This document shows, one piece after another, positions 9,515 through 18,427 of a stretch of 64,000 bases of DNA (positions within the stretch are counted from its first letter, which is position 1; every line of letters begins with the position of its first letter). The notes under the pieces are model-generated. The model made no database searches and was not told the DNA's origin. It was given only the letters and a program-made list of their open reading frames with translations. The position numbers and the translations under genes are program-made. Location: contig CAVXEW010000013.1 in the NCBI GenBank assembly GCA_963760965.1, positions 186,001-250,000 of the forward strand. Reading direction: 5' to 3'. This DNA comes from Pararhizobium_B sp963760965 (GTDB lineage: Bacteria > Pseudomonadota > Alphaproteobacteria > Rhizobiales > Rhizobiaceae).

Positions 9515-10042
9515 ATGAAAGTCCTGATCATCTTCGGCACGACAGAGGGGCAGACGCGGAAAATTGCAGAGCGGATGGAAACGCAAGTCCGCGAGCGCGG
9601 CCACGAGGTCGAACTCCTTGACGCCTCCAAGAATTCGTCCAGCATCAAGTTCGAGGAGTTCGGCGCCTTCATCGTAGCGGCTTCGGTGCACCAGAAGCAT
9701 CACCAGACCTCGATCACGGACTTCGCCTTCGCCCATCACGAGCTTCTGAACGGCAAGCCTTCGGCCCTTGTTTCGGTCAGCCTTTCGGCCGCCCTGGAGG
9801 GTCACGGACCCGACGCTCAGAGCTACGTGGACAGTTTCGTCCTCGCGACAAAGTGGCAGCCGGCGGCGACCCTTCTTATCGGCGGTGCGGTTCGGTACAC
9901 GGAATACGACTTCTTCCAGGAGCAGTTCGTCAAGTTCGTCGTCATGAAGGGCGGCGGCGCGGACACGGAGGGCGACCACGAGTTCACCGACTGGGAAGCC
10001 CTCGCGGAATTCGTGGACGGGTTTCTCGAGAGCGCCAGCTAG
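9515..10042 (+). CDS. HemG-like flavodoxin (protoporphyrinogen oxidase type)
   Basis: A 175-residue flavodoxin-fold protein. The FMN phosphate loop IIFGTTEGQTRKIAERM is at residues 4-20, SVSLSAALEG near 87, and a long C-terminal region with YTEYDFFQEQFVKFVVMKG near 130 resembles menaquinone-dependent protoporphyrinogen IX dehydrogenase (HemG). In this setting it could supply haem for anaerobic respiration, or serve as another flavodoxin-like oxidoreductase. It lies between an FNR-like palindrome and the nirK promoter. Confidence 0.8.
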   Translation: MKVLIIFGTTEGQTRKIAERMETQVRERGHEVELLDASKNSSSIKFEEFGAFIVAASVHQKHHQTSITDFAFAHHELLNGKPSALVSVSLSAALEGHGPDAQSYVDSFVLATKWQPAATLLIGGAVRYTEYDFFQEQFVKFVVMKGGGADTEGDHEFTDWEALAEFVDGFLESAS

Positions 10043-10062
10043 AGGTTCTTTGTTCCCGCTCT

Positions 10063-10076
10063 TTGCCGAAGCGCAA
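10063..10076 (+). promoter_or_regulatory. FNR/NnrR-type box before nirK
   Basis: The 14-mer TTGCCGAAGCGCAA has the TTG-N8-CAA layout of CRP/FNR-family boxes, and its right half CGCAA matches the NnrR/DNR form (TTGCG-N4-CGCAA) with one left-half mismatch. Its centre is about 75 bp before the nirK ATG, so a class II position near -41 would place the transcript start around 10111. This suggests nitric oxide- or oxygen-controlled nirK expression. Confidence 0.65.
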
Positions 10077-10144
10077 AGAAGCCCTTTCGCCTGCAGGCTA
10101 AGGTCTCTCCATCAACTGGGGCGACAGAGCCAAGGAGAGCTGGG

Positions 10145-11260
10145 ATGCTTACGAGACGCGAAGCGCTGATGGGAGCCGCGATGGGCGCGGCGGTAACGGG
10201 TGTGCTGACGGCGATGCCGGCGGGATCGGCGAATGCGGCCACCGAGTATGACGCCGCGAGGCTGCCGCGGGTGAAGGCCAAGCTGGTCAAGCCGCCGTTC
10301 GTCCACGCCCACGACCAGATCGCGATCGGCGGTCCGAAGATCGTCGAGTTCACGATGACGGTCGAGGAGAAGCCGGTCGTCATCGACGACGAGGGCACGG
10401 TCATGCAGGGCATGACCTTCAACGGTTCGATCCCCGGGCCGCTGATGGTGCTCCACGAGGGCGACTACCTCGAGCTGACGCTGATCAATCCGGCCACGAA
10501 CACGATGGCCCACAACATCGACTTCCATGCATCGACCGGAGGACTCGGCGGCGGTGCGCTGACGCTGGTCAATCCCGGCGAGCAGACCAAGCTGCGCTTC
10601 AAGGCCACGCGGGCAGGGGCCTTCGTCTACCACTGCGCGCCGGGCGGGCCCATGATCCCGTGGCACGTCGTTTCCGGGATGAACGGCGCGGTGCTGGTGC
10701 TGCCGCGTGAAGGGCTGAAGGACGATCTCGGACGGCCGCTGCACTACGACAAGATCTTCTACATCGGCGAGAGCGACTTCTACGTCCCGCGCGACGCGAA
10801 GGGCAAGTTCAAGACCTACGATTCGCCCGGCGACGCATACACGGATACGGCAGCCGTCATGCGCGGGCTCGTCCCGAGCCATGTCGTCTTCAACGGCCGG
10901 AAGGGTGCGCTGACGGGTGACAACGCGATGAAGGCGAAGGTTGGCGAACGGGTCCTGATCGTCCACTCGCAGGCGAACCGCGACACGCGTCCGCACCTCA
11001 TCGGCGGCCATGGCGACTATGTCTGGGAGCTCGGCAAGTTCGCCAACCCGCCGGCGAAGAACCTGGAGACCTGGTTCGTGCGTGGCGGATCGGCCGGCGT
11101 GGCGTTCTACAAATTCCGCCAGCCGGGCACCTACGCCTACGTGAACCACAACCTGATCGAGGCGGTGGAACTCGGAGCGCTCGCCCACTTCAAGGTCGAG
11201 GGCGTCTGGAACGACGACCTGATGACCCAGGTCGAGGCTCCGCGGGCGACTACCGCCTGA
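10145..11260 (+). CDS. nirK: Copper-containing nitrite reductase NirK
   Basis: Periplasmic enzyme of 371 residues that reduces nitrite to nitric oxide. The N terminus (TRREALMG then a hydrophobic stretch ending PAGSANA) is a Tat signal peptide. All copper ligands are visible: MAHNIDFH (type 1 His, catalytic Asp, type 2 His), HCAPGGPMIPWHVVSGM (type 2 His, type 1 Cys, His and Met), RPHLIGGHGD (catalytic His) and YVNHNLIE (type 2 His). The HCAPGGPM variant is the one known in rhizobial class I NirK. An FNR/NnrR box lies upstream and a hairpin downstream. Confidence 0.98.
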   Translation: MLTRREALMGAAMGAAVTGVLTAMPAGSANAATEYDAARLPRVKAKLVKPPFVHAHDQIAIGGPKIVEFTMTVEEKPVVIDDEGTVMQGMTFNGSIPGPLMVLHEGDYLELTLINPATNTMAHNIDFHASTGGLGGGALTLVNPGEQTKLRFKATRAGAFVYHCAPGGPMIPWHVVSGMNGAVLVLPREGLKDDLGRPLHYDKIFYIGESDFYVPRDAKGKFKTYDSPGDAYTDTAAVMRGLVPSHVVFNGRKGALTGDNAMKAKVGERVLIVHSQANRDTRPHLIGGHGDYVWELGKFANPPAKNLETWFVRGGSAGVAFYKFRQPGTYAYVNHNLIEAVELGALAHFKVEGVWNDDLMTQVEAPRATTA

Positions 11261-11277
11261 ACCGGGTACGAGGGTGG

Positions 11278-11307
11278 ACAGTCGGTCGGATCCGTCCGGC
11301 CGGCTGT
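11278..11307 (+). terminator. Strong hairpin just after nirK
   Basis: A 13-bp stem (11278-11290 with 11295-11307, including two G-U pairs in RNA) closes a TCCG loop, starting 18 bp after the nirK stop. No T-run follows, so it may be a partial terminator or an RNA-stabilising element separating high nirK expression from the downstream genes. Confidence 0.45.
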
Positions 11308-11352
11308 CGTCATCTGCGCGCCGGCACGGGATGTAATCCGAAAGGAAGATCC

Positions 11353-11754
11353 ATGACAGCGAGAGAAAGACGGGGCGGACGCAAGGCGCGGCGCGGAGCC
11401 GACGCGTCCGCCGTCGCCCGCCTGAGGCATGAAATCGACCGAGGCGAGACGGGTGCCGCGGAGGTCGGCGAGGCGGCCGTCGTTCTTGCCGGCTTCAAGG
11501 ACGCCTTCGTGCTGGAACAGCGCGGCCGCGGACTCCAGCGGGCCCGAAAGATCAGGGACGCGATCGTGGTTCTCGTGGCGCTTCTGGGCGAACTCGACGA
11601 TCTCGATGCAGGCGAACCCGACGTGACGAGCTTCGCGGAGGTTGCCGGGCTGTTCGACGACGTCGGAGAGTTCGCCGCCTGCGGCGCCACGGCGATGCGG
11701 CAGGCCGCCTCCGGAAGCCTCCCGCATTCGGCCGCAACAGCGACGAGGAACTGA
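11353..11754 (+). CDS. Hypothetical protein between nirK and nnrS
   Basis: A 133-residue protein not recognised. A good ribosome site (GGAAG, 7 nt before the ATG) and a 2-bp gap to nnrS support a real, co-transcribed gene. The sequence is charged at the N terminus and helical in the middle (KIRDAIVVLVALLGELDDLD near residues 77-96), with no signal peptide or clear membrane segment. A role in denitrification or NO response is suggested only by position. Confidence 0.6.
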   Translation: MTARERRGGRKARRGADASAVARLRHEIDRGETGAAEVGEAAVVLAGFKDAFVLEQRGRGLQRARKIRDAIVVLVALLGELDDLDAGEPDVTSFAEVAGLFDDVGEFAACGATAMRQAASGSLPHSAATATRN

Positions 11755-11756
11755 CG

Positions 11757-13010
11757 ATGGCGGACACGGCTTCTTCCGGCGATCTTCGCAGCGAGCGCAG
11801 GCCCCCGGCAGGGCCGGCGGCGCTGGCGGCGCGCGACGGACGCGGCAGGGTCCGCGCCGCGCCGCCGATCCTGCACTACGGCTTCCGGCCGTTCTTCTTC
11901 CTCGCCGCGCTCGACGCCGGCATCGCGATCCCGCTGTGGCTGGCAATGTATGCCCGCGGCTGGTCCCTGCCGGGCGTATTCGACGGACTTGCCTGGCACG
12001 TGCACGAAATGCTGTTCGGCTACCTCGCCGCAGTCATCGCGGGCTTTGTCCTGACCGCGGTTCCGAACTGGACCGGGCGCCTGCCGCTGAGCGGCATGCC
12101 GCTCGCCGGGCTCGTCGGTCTCTGGATCGCCGGCAGGCTCGGTTCCGCGCTGGTCGCCTCCCCCGTGGGCTCCGCGGTCCTCGACCTGGCGTTCCCGGCG
12201 GTCCTGGCCGGGGCCATCTGGCGGGAGGTGGTCGCGGGGCGCAACTGGCGAAACCTGCCGGTTGCGGCAATCCTGAGCCTCTTCGGCCTCGGAAATCTGG
12301 TACAGCACCTCGAGGCCGCGCAGGTCCTCGGCTTCGGGACCGGTTACCGGCTGGCGCTCGCCGCCGTCGTGCTGATGATCGCGCTGATCGGCGGCCGGAT
12401 CGTGCCGAGCTTTTCGCGCAACTGGCTGGCGAAGCACGGCGCGCGAAGGTTGCCGGCGAGTTTCGGCCGGCTCGACAAGGCGGCTCTCGGCGTTACCGCG
12501 GCCTCGGTCCTGTCATGGAACGCGATGCCACAGTCGCTGCCGGCCGGCGTTCTCCTGACGGCGGCCGGCGTGCTGCTGGCGTTTCGCCTGTCGCGCTGGC
12601 GCGGGGCGTCTACCATTCGCGAGCCGATCGTGTTCATACTCCATCTCGGCTATTTCTGGCTCTCGGCCTCGCTCGTGCTGGTCGGGGGCTCGATCCTCCT
12701 TCCGGCCACCATTCCAATGGCCGCCGCCCTCCATGCCTTGACTGCCGGTGCGGTCGGGACGATGACGCTTGCAGTGATGACGCGCGCATCGCTCGGCCAT
12801 ACGCGGCGCGCGATCCGGGCCGATCGTGCGACGATCGCGGTCTACGCGGCAGTGACGGCAGGGGCGGCGCTGCGCGTGGCGGCGCCCTTCGCCGGGGAGG
12901 CGTACATGCCGGTTCTGATGGCGGGCGGATGCCTGTGGAGCGCGGCCTTCCTGCTCTTCGCCGTGCGCTATGCGCCGGTTCTCTGGGGGGCGCCCGCCGG
13001 CGCGCGCTGA
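11757..13010 (+). CDS. nnrS: NnrS family membrane protein
   Basis: Polytopic membrane protein of 417 residues in the NnrS family, haem-binding proteins made in response to nitric oxide that relieve nitrosative stress. The start of the conserved region is ILHYGFRPFFFLAALDAGI, followed by WHVHEMLFGYLAAVIAGF; the His residues there are candidate metal ligands. A second conserved block, HALTAGAVGTMTLAVMTRAS, sits near residue 325. About 12 hydrophobic segments can be counted. It follows the small gene by 2 bp and fits the nirK neighbourhood. Confidence 0.93.
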   Translation: MADTASSGDLRSERRPPAGPAALAARDGRGRVRAAPPILHYGFRPFFFLAALDAGIAIPLWLAMYARGWSLPGVFDGLAWHVHEMLFGYLAAVIAGFVLTAVPNWTGRLPLSGMPLAGLVGLWIAGRLGSALVASPVGSAVLDLAFPAVLAGAIWREVVAGRNWRNLPVAAILSLFGLGNLVQHLEAAQVLGFGTGYRLALAAVVLMIALIGGRIVPSFSRNWLAKHGARRLPASFGRLDKAALGVTAASVLSWNAMPQSLPAGVLLTAAGVLLAFRLSRWRGASTIREPIVFILHLGYFWLSASLVLVGGSILLPATIPMAAALHALTAGAVGTMTLAVMTRASLGHTRRAIRADRATIAVYAAVTAGAALRVAAPFAGEAYMPVLMAGGCLWSAAFLLFAVRYAPVLWGAPAGAR

Positions 13011-13185
13011 GCTTCGCCGCCCGGTCCGGTCTGCCGTGCGCCATTCATCCTTCCTGCCTGTTGCCGCTCCGGCCCGGTTCGGGCAGGCTGCAGCGAAGGG
13101 CTGCGGCGGTGGAACCGCGGCCATGCGAACCGTATTCATCATTCATCGTCGTGAACGGTTCTCCAGAACGGGAAGCTTGCCGGGA

Positions 13186-14124
13186 ATGCCGAATGGTGAG
13201 CGAGGGAAGGTTTCGGCGGTCGGGACATCCGCCGGAAGGATCGCCTGCCGCGAAGAAGGCGGCAGCGGGCCGGGCCTGCTGTTCCTGCACGGATCGAGCT
13301 TCTCCAAGGAGGTCTTCGACCCGCTGATGCGCGAGCCGTCGCTCGCCGGCTTTCGCAGAGTGGCGATCGATCTTCCCGGGCACGGCGAATCGGAGGATGC
13401 GGCCGACCCCGCCTGCACCTACAACGTGCGTGGCCTTGCGAGGGTGGTCGGCGAGGTCGTGGATGGCCTCTCCATGGAGGGCTGCGTCCTCCTCGGCTGG
13501 TCCCTCGGCGGCGACGTGGCGATGGAGCTTCTCGATCCGGGGACGCCGGTGGGCGGCGTTGCGCTTGTCGGCGCGCCACCCGTTCCCGCTGGGATCCTCG
13601 GAAAGCTGCGCGGCTATACGCTGACGGGCGCCCTGCTGGCGGCGAAACCGAAGTTCAGCCGCGCGGAGGCGCTGCGCTTCGAAGGCCAGTGCATCGGGCC
13701 CACTTCGGATGGCCGGTTCGTCGACATCTTGCGCCGCACGGATCCGATGATGCGGCCGCATCTGGCCCGGTCCGCGCTCTTCGGCAAGGGCGCGGACCAG
13801 CAAAGGGCAGTCCGAGCATCGGGATTGCCCGTCTGGCTCGTCGCGGGCGAGCGCGATCCGCTGCTCCGCATCCCCTATGTCCGACGGTTCCGCGCAAGCC
13901 GGTTGCATGGAGGGGAACCGTGGATCGTGCCGGCTGCGGGCCATGCGCCATTCCTGGACGACGTCAGCGGGTTTGCGGAACGACTTGCCGATTTCGTGCG
14001 CGCTTCGGAGACGGCGCGGGGGAGCCCCTGCGCGGACGGTTCCGTCCCCTCGACCCCAGATGACCGCCCCGCGTCGGGCAAGGGTGCTCTTCGACGGGCG
14101 GACGATGCGCTCGACGGGCTCTAG
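13186..14124 (+). CDS. Alpha/beta hydrolase
   Basis: A 312-residue alpha/beta-hydrolase fold protein. The parts visible are the oxyanion segment LLFLHGSSFS near residue 28, the nucleophile elbow GWSLGGDV near 105, the acid Asp in VAGERDPLL near 223, and the His in AAGHAPFLD near 255. The substrate cannot be told; it may be an esterase or a lactonase. The start at 13186 is a choice; an in-frame ATG at 13123 would add 21 residues. The last ~40 residues are low-complexity. It lies 175 bp after nnrS, and any link to denitrification is unclear. Confidence 0.8.
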   Translation: MPNGERGKVSAVGTSAGRIACREEGGSGPGLLFLHGSSFSKEVFDPLMREPSLAGFRRVAIDLPGHGESEDAADPACTYNVRGLARVVGEVVDGLSMEGCVLLGWSLGGDVAMELLDPGTPVGGVALVGAPPVPAGILGKLRGYTLTGALLAAKPKFSRAEALRFEGQCIGPTSDGRFVDILRRTDPMMRPHLARSALFGKGADQQRAVRASGLPVWLVAGERDPLLRIPYVRRFRASRLHGGEPWIVPAAGHAPFLDDVSGFAERLADFVRASETARGSPCADGSVPSTPDDRPASGKGALRRADDALDGL

Positions 14125-14156
14125 GGGCCAGGCGTATCCGTTCGGCGCCGGCCGGC

Positions 14157-15284
14157 TCAGGGCTGGAAGATCAGGATGATGTAGACGAAAAAGATGACCA
14201 GATGGACGGCCCCCTGCAGCATGTTGGTGCGGACCGCGCCGAAGGTGAGGACGCTGATGACGAGCGTCAGCAGGAGAATGACGATCTCGCTGGAGTCGAG
14301 GCCGAGCTCGATGTGCAGGCCCGAGAACGTCGCGATCAGTATGACGGCCGGTACGGTCAGGCTGATGGTCGCGAGAGCGGAGCCGAGGCAGACATTGACC
14401 GACCGCTGGAGATGATTTTTTGCCGCCGCCTCGAAGGCCGCGAGACCTTCCGGGGCGAGCACGAGGACCGCGACGACGACGCCGCCGATCGCGACCGGCA
14501 ACCCGATCGCGTCCGTTGCGTAGTCGACGATCACGGCGAGTTTCTTGGAAAGGAGCACTATGGGGACGAGGGTCAGCACGAGAAGCGAAGCATTGTAGAT
14601 CAGCGATCCGCGCGGTTTTCGCCGAAGGCTTCTTGCCGGGACCGCTTCCGGTTCGGGTGCGCCGGCGCCGGCCTCCGTGAAATGGTCGCGATGGCGAACA
14701 GTCTGCATGGCCAGGAAGGTTCCGTAGAGCAGGACCGTCGCAGCCGCGAAGGCGAGGCCCTGTCCCTCGGAGAGCGTCGGTCCCGGCGTCGAGGTGGTGA
14801 ACCGCGGGAGTATCAGAGTGATCGAGGCGAGCGTGATCAGCACGCTCAGATAGGCCCTTGCGCCCTGCAGGTTGAAGCTCTGTTCGCGGTGGCGCAGGCC
14901 GCCGACGAGAAGGGCGAGGCCCACCATGCCGTCGAGGACGATGACGAGGACGGCCAGCATGGTGTCGCGCGCGAGCGTCGGATTGGGTCCGGCGTGCAGC
15001 ATGACGGCGGCGATGACGGAGATCTCGATGCTGATCACCGCCACGGTCAGGATCAGCGTTCCGAGAGGCTCTCCCAGGATCTCGGCAAGCCGGTCGGCGT
15101 GGTGGACCGCGGCGAACGAGCCCCAGAGCATGGCGCCGAAGAGCCAGAGGAAAAGCACCAGCAGGACAGCCGTACTGGAGAGCGCGTCGAGCCACGTGCT
15201 TCCCACCGTTTCGAAGATGATCGCCGTCACCGCGATCGCGATGAACGGTTTCTCCGAGCGGATCGCCTTCAGTGCCGCGCTCAC
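14157..15284 (-). CDS. Ca2+/H+ antiporter-like cation exchanger (CaCA superfamily)
   Basis: A 375-residue integral membrane protein with about 10-11 segments in two related halves. The exchange motifs resemble ChaA/Cax: PLGTLILTVAVISIEISVIA near residue 74 and a second repeat VLVLAPEGLAAFEAAAKNHL with NVCLGSALATISLTVPAV near 270-310. The acidic residues in those repeats are the usual ion-binding positions. The start is a GTG whose GTGA overlaps the stop of the RND permease gene, so translation is coupled to the pump. That pairing is unusual. Confidence 0.85.
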   Translation of the reverse strand: MSAALKAIRSEKPFIAIAVTAIIFETVGSTWLDALSSTAVLLVLFLWLFGAMLWGSFAAVHHADRLAEILGEPLGTLILTVAVISIEISVIAAVMLHAGPNPTLARDTMLAVLVIVLDGMVGLALLVGGLRHREQSFNLQGARAYLSVLITLASITLILPRFTTSTPGPTLSEGQGLAFAAATVLLYGTFLAMQTVRHRDHFTEAGAGAPEPEAVPARSLRRKPRGSLIYNASLLVLTLVPIVLLSKKLAVIVDYATDAIGLPVAIGGVVVAVLVLAPEGLAAFEAAAKNHLQRSVNVCLGSALATISLTVPAVILIATFSGLHIELGLDSSEIVILLLTLVISVLTFGAVRTNMLQGAVHLVIFFVYIILIFQP

Positions 15285-18200
15285 GTGGTCTCCACCGCAG
15301 CCTTGCGCGCGCTCTTGCGCCTCGAGCGCCATTCCTCCAGCCGCTGCATCACGACGAAGAAGGTCGGAACGAAGAGGACGGCGAGGCATGTCGAGGCGAT
15401 CATGCCGGTGAAGACGGTGATGCCGATCGACTTGCGGGCGCTCGACCCGGCGCCGGTTGCAAGCACAAGCGGCACGACGCCGAGGATGAAGGCGAACGAG
15501 GTCATCAGGATCGGCCGGAAGCGCGAACGGGCAGCGCCGACGGCGGCGTCGATGACGGTCTCGCCGGCGGCCCTGAGCTCGCGGGCCACCTCGACGATCA
15601 GGATCGCATTTTTCGCCGAGAGGGCGATCAGGAGCACAAGCCCGATCTGGACATAGAGGTTGTTGGCGACGCCGAGCCCGAGGAAGACCGCGACCGGGCC
15701 GACGAGCGACAGCGGAACCGCGAGGATGACGGAGACCGGCGCGAGCCAGCTCTCGTACTGTCCGGCGAGCACCAGATAGACGAGCAGGAGCGCCATGGCG
15801 AAGACGAGATACATCTGCCCGCCGACCAGCTTTTCCTGGTAGGAAAGGGCCGTCCATTCGTAGCCCGTGCCCGTCGGCAGCTCGCGGCCGGCGATCTGCT
15901 CGAGGAGGTGCATCGCCTGTCCCGACGAGAAGCCGGCGGCCGGGACGCCGGCGATCATGGCCGAGGGATAGAGGTTGTAGAGGCTGATGAGCGAGGATCC
16001 GACGGCAGGCGTCACCGTCATCACGGCGCCGAGCGGCACCATGTCGCCGTTCTGGTTGCGCACCCTGAGCGCCAGGATGTCGTCCGGCTCGAGCCGGTAG
16101 GCGGAGTCGGCCTGCGCATAGATCTGGAAGACGCGGCCGAACTTGTTGAACTGGCCGACATAGGTCGAGCCGATGTAGCTCGAGATCGCGGAGAAGACCT
16201 GGTCGGTACCGAGGCCGAGCGCCTGGATCTTCTCGCGGTCGATCTCGACCCGGTATTGCGGCACGGCGGAACGGAAGGGCGCCTGGATGCGCTGGATCGC
16301 CGATTGCGTCCGGGCTGCGCGCACGAGCGCGTCGGTCGAGGCCTGCAGCTTGGCGAGGTCGAAGCTGCCGTCGCGCAGTTCGATCTGCAGCGTGAAGCCG
16401 GCGGCGTTGCCGATGCCCTGGATCGGCGGCGGAGGCAGAACGATGACACTCGCATCCTCGATGGCCGAGAGCTTTGCGCCGAGGCTGTCGTAGACGGCGA
16501 GGAGGCCGCCGTTCCTGCCGCGCTCGCTCCAGTCCTTGAGGATGATGTATGCGACGCCGGCATTGGCGAGACTTGCATTGTTGTCGAGCGCCGAGACGCC
16601 GCCGATGGTGACGACCCGGGCAACGCTGGGGAGCGTGCGCGCCGCCTCGGAGACCTTCTGCAGGGCGGCTTCGGTGCGGTCGAGCGCAGCTCCGTCGGGC
16701 AGCTGGACGGCTGCGATCATGTAGCCCTGGTCCTCGATCGGGATGAAGCTCGTGGGTATGCGAGAGAGGCCGTAGCCGGCGGCGGCGATGACGAGGAGTG
16801 CCAGAAGGGCGACAGGCCCGCTTCGCCGGGTCATGGCGCCTATCAGGCGCGCGTAGCCGTTCTCGGTCCGGCTATAGAGGCGATTGAACCCGCGGTAGAA
16901 GAAATTCCGTTGCTCCGGCGGAACGGCGGGGCGCAGCCAGAGCGCGCACTGGGTCGGCTTCAGCGTCGCCGCATTGACGGCGCTGATGAGGGCGGTGGCC
17001 GCGATCACCAGCGCGAACTGCGCGTAGATGCGCCCGGTAAGGCCGGAAAGGAACGCGGCCGGCAGGAACACCGCCATCAGCACCAGCGTGATGCCTATGA
17101 TGGGCGCGAAAAGCGCCTTCATGGCGGCGACCGCGGCGTCGTGGCCGGACATGCCCTTCTCGATGTTGTGGGCAGCGCCCTCGACGACGATGATCGCGTC
17201 GTCCACGACGATGCCGATGGCGAGGACGATCGCGAACAGCGTGGAGAGGTTGACCGAGAAGCCGAGGGCGGCCATCGCCGCGAATGCGCCGATGATCGTC
17301 ACCGGCACCGTCGTCGTCGGCACCAGCATTGCTCGCCAGTCCTGCAGGAAGACGAGGATGACGACGAGGACCAGGACGGCGGCCTCGATCAGCGTCTTGT
17401 AGACCTCCGTGATCGACTGATGGACGAAGGTCGTCGTGTCGAAGGGAACGGAATAGGCGATGCCGGGAGGGAACGAGCGGGAGAGCGCAGCCATCTTGGC
17501 GCCGACTTCGCTGGCGACGTCGAGCGCGTTGGCGTCCGGCGACTGGAAGATGGCGAGGCCCGCCGCCGGCTTGCCGTCGAGGTTGAAGACCTGGCCGTAG
17601 GTCTGCGCGCCGAGTTCCACCCTGCCGATGTCGCGCACGCGGGTGAGGCTGCCGTCGCTGCCGGTCTTGACGATGACGTCGGCGAATTGCGACGGGTCGT
17701 CGAGGCGGCTGGCGACGTCGATCGTGTACTGGAAAGACTGGCCGGCGGGAGCGGGGGGCATTCCGACCTGCCCCGCGGCGACCTGCTCGTTCTGTTGCTG
17801 CAGCGCCTGGACGACGTCCTGCGCGTTGAGCCCGCGCGCCTGCATGCGGTTCGGGTCGAGCCAGATGCGCATCGAGTACTGCCCGGCGCCGAAGACGAGG
17901 ACATTTCCGACGCCCGGCAGGCGCGCGATCTCGTCCTTGAGCTGGATGGTCGCGTAGTTCGAGAGATAGAGGCTGTCGTAGCGGTTGCCGGGCGAGGTGA
18001 GCGTGACGATCTCCAGGATCGCCGTCGACCTCTTCTGGACGTTGACGCCCTGCACCTGGACGGGCTGGGGCAAGGAGGCCATCGCTGCGGAAACGCGGTT
18101 CTGGACGAGTACCTGGGCGTTGTCGAGATCTGTGCCGATCGCGAAGGTGACCGTGAGCGAGTAGGTGCCGTCGGCCGCCGCGTAGGACTGCATGTACAGC

Positions 18201-18427
18201 ATGTTCTCCACGCCGTTCACCTGCTGCTCGATGGGCAGGGCGACGGTGTCGATCACCGTGCGGGCGCTGGCGCCGGGATAGCGCGTCGTCACCTGGACCG
18301 TCGGCGGCACCACGTTCGGATACTGCGCGACGGGGAGGAAATACAGAGAGACCGCGCCGATGACGACGATGAGGATGGCGATGACGTTCGCCAGGACCGG
18401 CCGCTCGATGAAGAAGCGCGAGATCAT
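15281..18427 (-). CDS. RND multidrug efflux permease (HAE1/AcrB-like)
   Basis: Inner-membrane proton-driven drug pump of 1048 residues, the normal length. The N terminus MISRFFIERPVLANVIAI is typical. The proton relay is intact: GIVVDDAIIVVE near residue 405 holds the paired Asp, and SAKNAILIVE near 940 holds the Lys. The usual docking and porter domains lie between. It overlaps the upstream adaptor gene by 4 bp and the downstream exchanger by 4 bp. No outer-membrane channel gene is adjacent, so a TolC-type partner must be encoded elsewhere. Confidence 0.96.
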   Translation of the reverse strand: MISRFFIERPVLANVIAILIVVIGAVSLYFLPVAQYPNVVPPTVQVTTRYPGASARTVIDTVALPIEQQVNGVENMLYMQSYAAADGTYSLTVTFAIGTDLDNAQVLVQNRVSAAMASLPQPVQVQGVNVQKRSTAILEIVTLTSPGNRYDSLYLSNYATIQLKDEIARLPGVGNVLVFGAGQYSMRIWLDPNRMQARGLNAQDVVQALQQQNEQVAAGQVGMPPAPAGQSFQYTIDVASRLDDPSQFADVIVKTGSDGSLTRVRDIGRVELGAQTYGQVFNLDGKPAAGLAIFQSPDANALDVASEVGAKMAALSRSFPPGIAYSVPFDTTTFVHQSITEVYKTLIEAAVLVLVVILVFLQDWRAMLVPTTTVPVTIIGAFAAMAALGFSVNLSTLFAIVLAIGIVVDDAIIVVEGAAHNIEKGMSGHDAAVAAMKALFAPIIGITLVLMAVFLPAAFLSGLTGRIYAQFALVIAATALISAVNAATLKPTQCALWLRPAVPPEQRNFFYRGFNRLYSRTENGYARLIGAMTRRSGPVALLALLVIAAAGYGLSRIPTSFIPIEDQGYMIAAVQLPDGAALDRTEAALQKVSEAARTLPSVARVVTIGGVSALDNNASLANAGVAYIILKDWSERGRNGGLLAVYDSLGAKLSAIEDASVIVLPPPPIQGIGNAAGFTLQIELRDGSFDLAKLQASTDALVRAARTQSAIQRIQAPFRSAVPQYRVEIDREKIQALGLGTDQVFSAISSYIGSTYVGQFNKFGRVFQIYAQADSAYRLEPDDILALRVRNQNGDMVPLGAVMTVTPAVGSSLISLYNLYPSAMIAGVPAAGFSSGQAMHLLEQIAGRELPTGTGYEWTALSYQEKLVGGQMYLVFAMALLLVYLVLAGQYESWLAPVSVILAVPLSLVGPVAVFLGLGVANNLYVQIGLVLLIALSAKNAILIVEVARELRAAGETVIDAAVGAARSRFRPILMTSFAFILGVVPLVLATGAGSSARKSIGITVFTGMIASTCLAVLFVPTFFVVMQRLEEWRSRRKSARKAAVETT

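Noticed and set aside
11310..12437. A 375-codon minus-strand open frame across the nirK-nnrS gap
   Set aside because: Shadow of nnrS and the small gene; the plus-strand frames have ribosome sites and nnrS is a clear family member.
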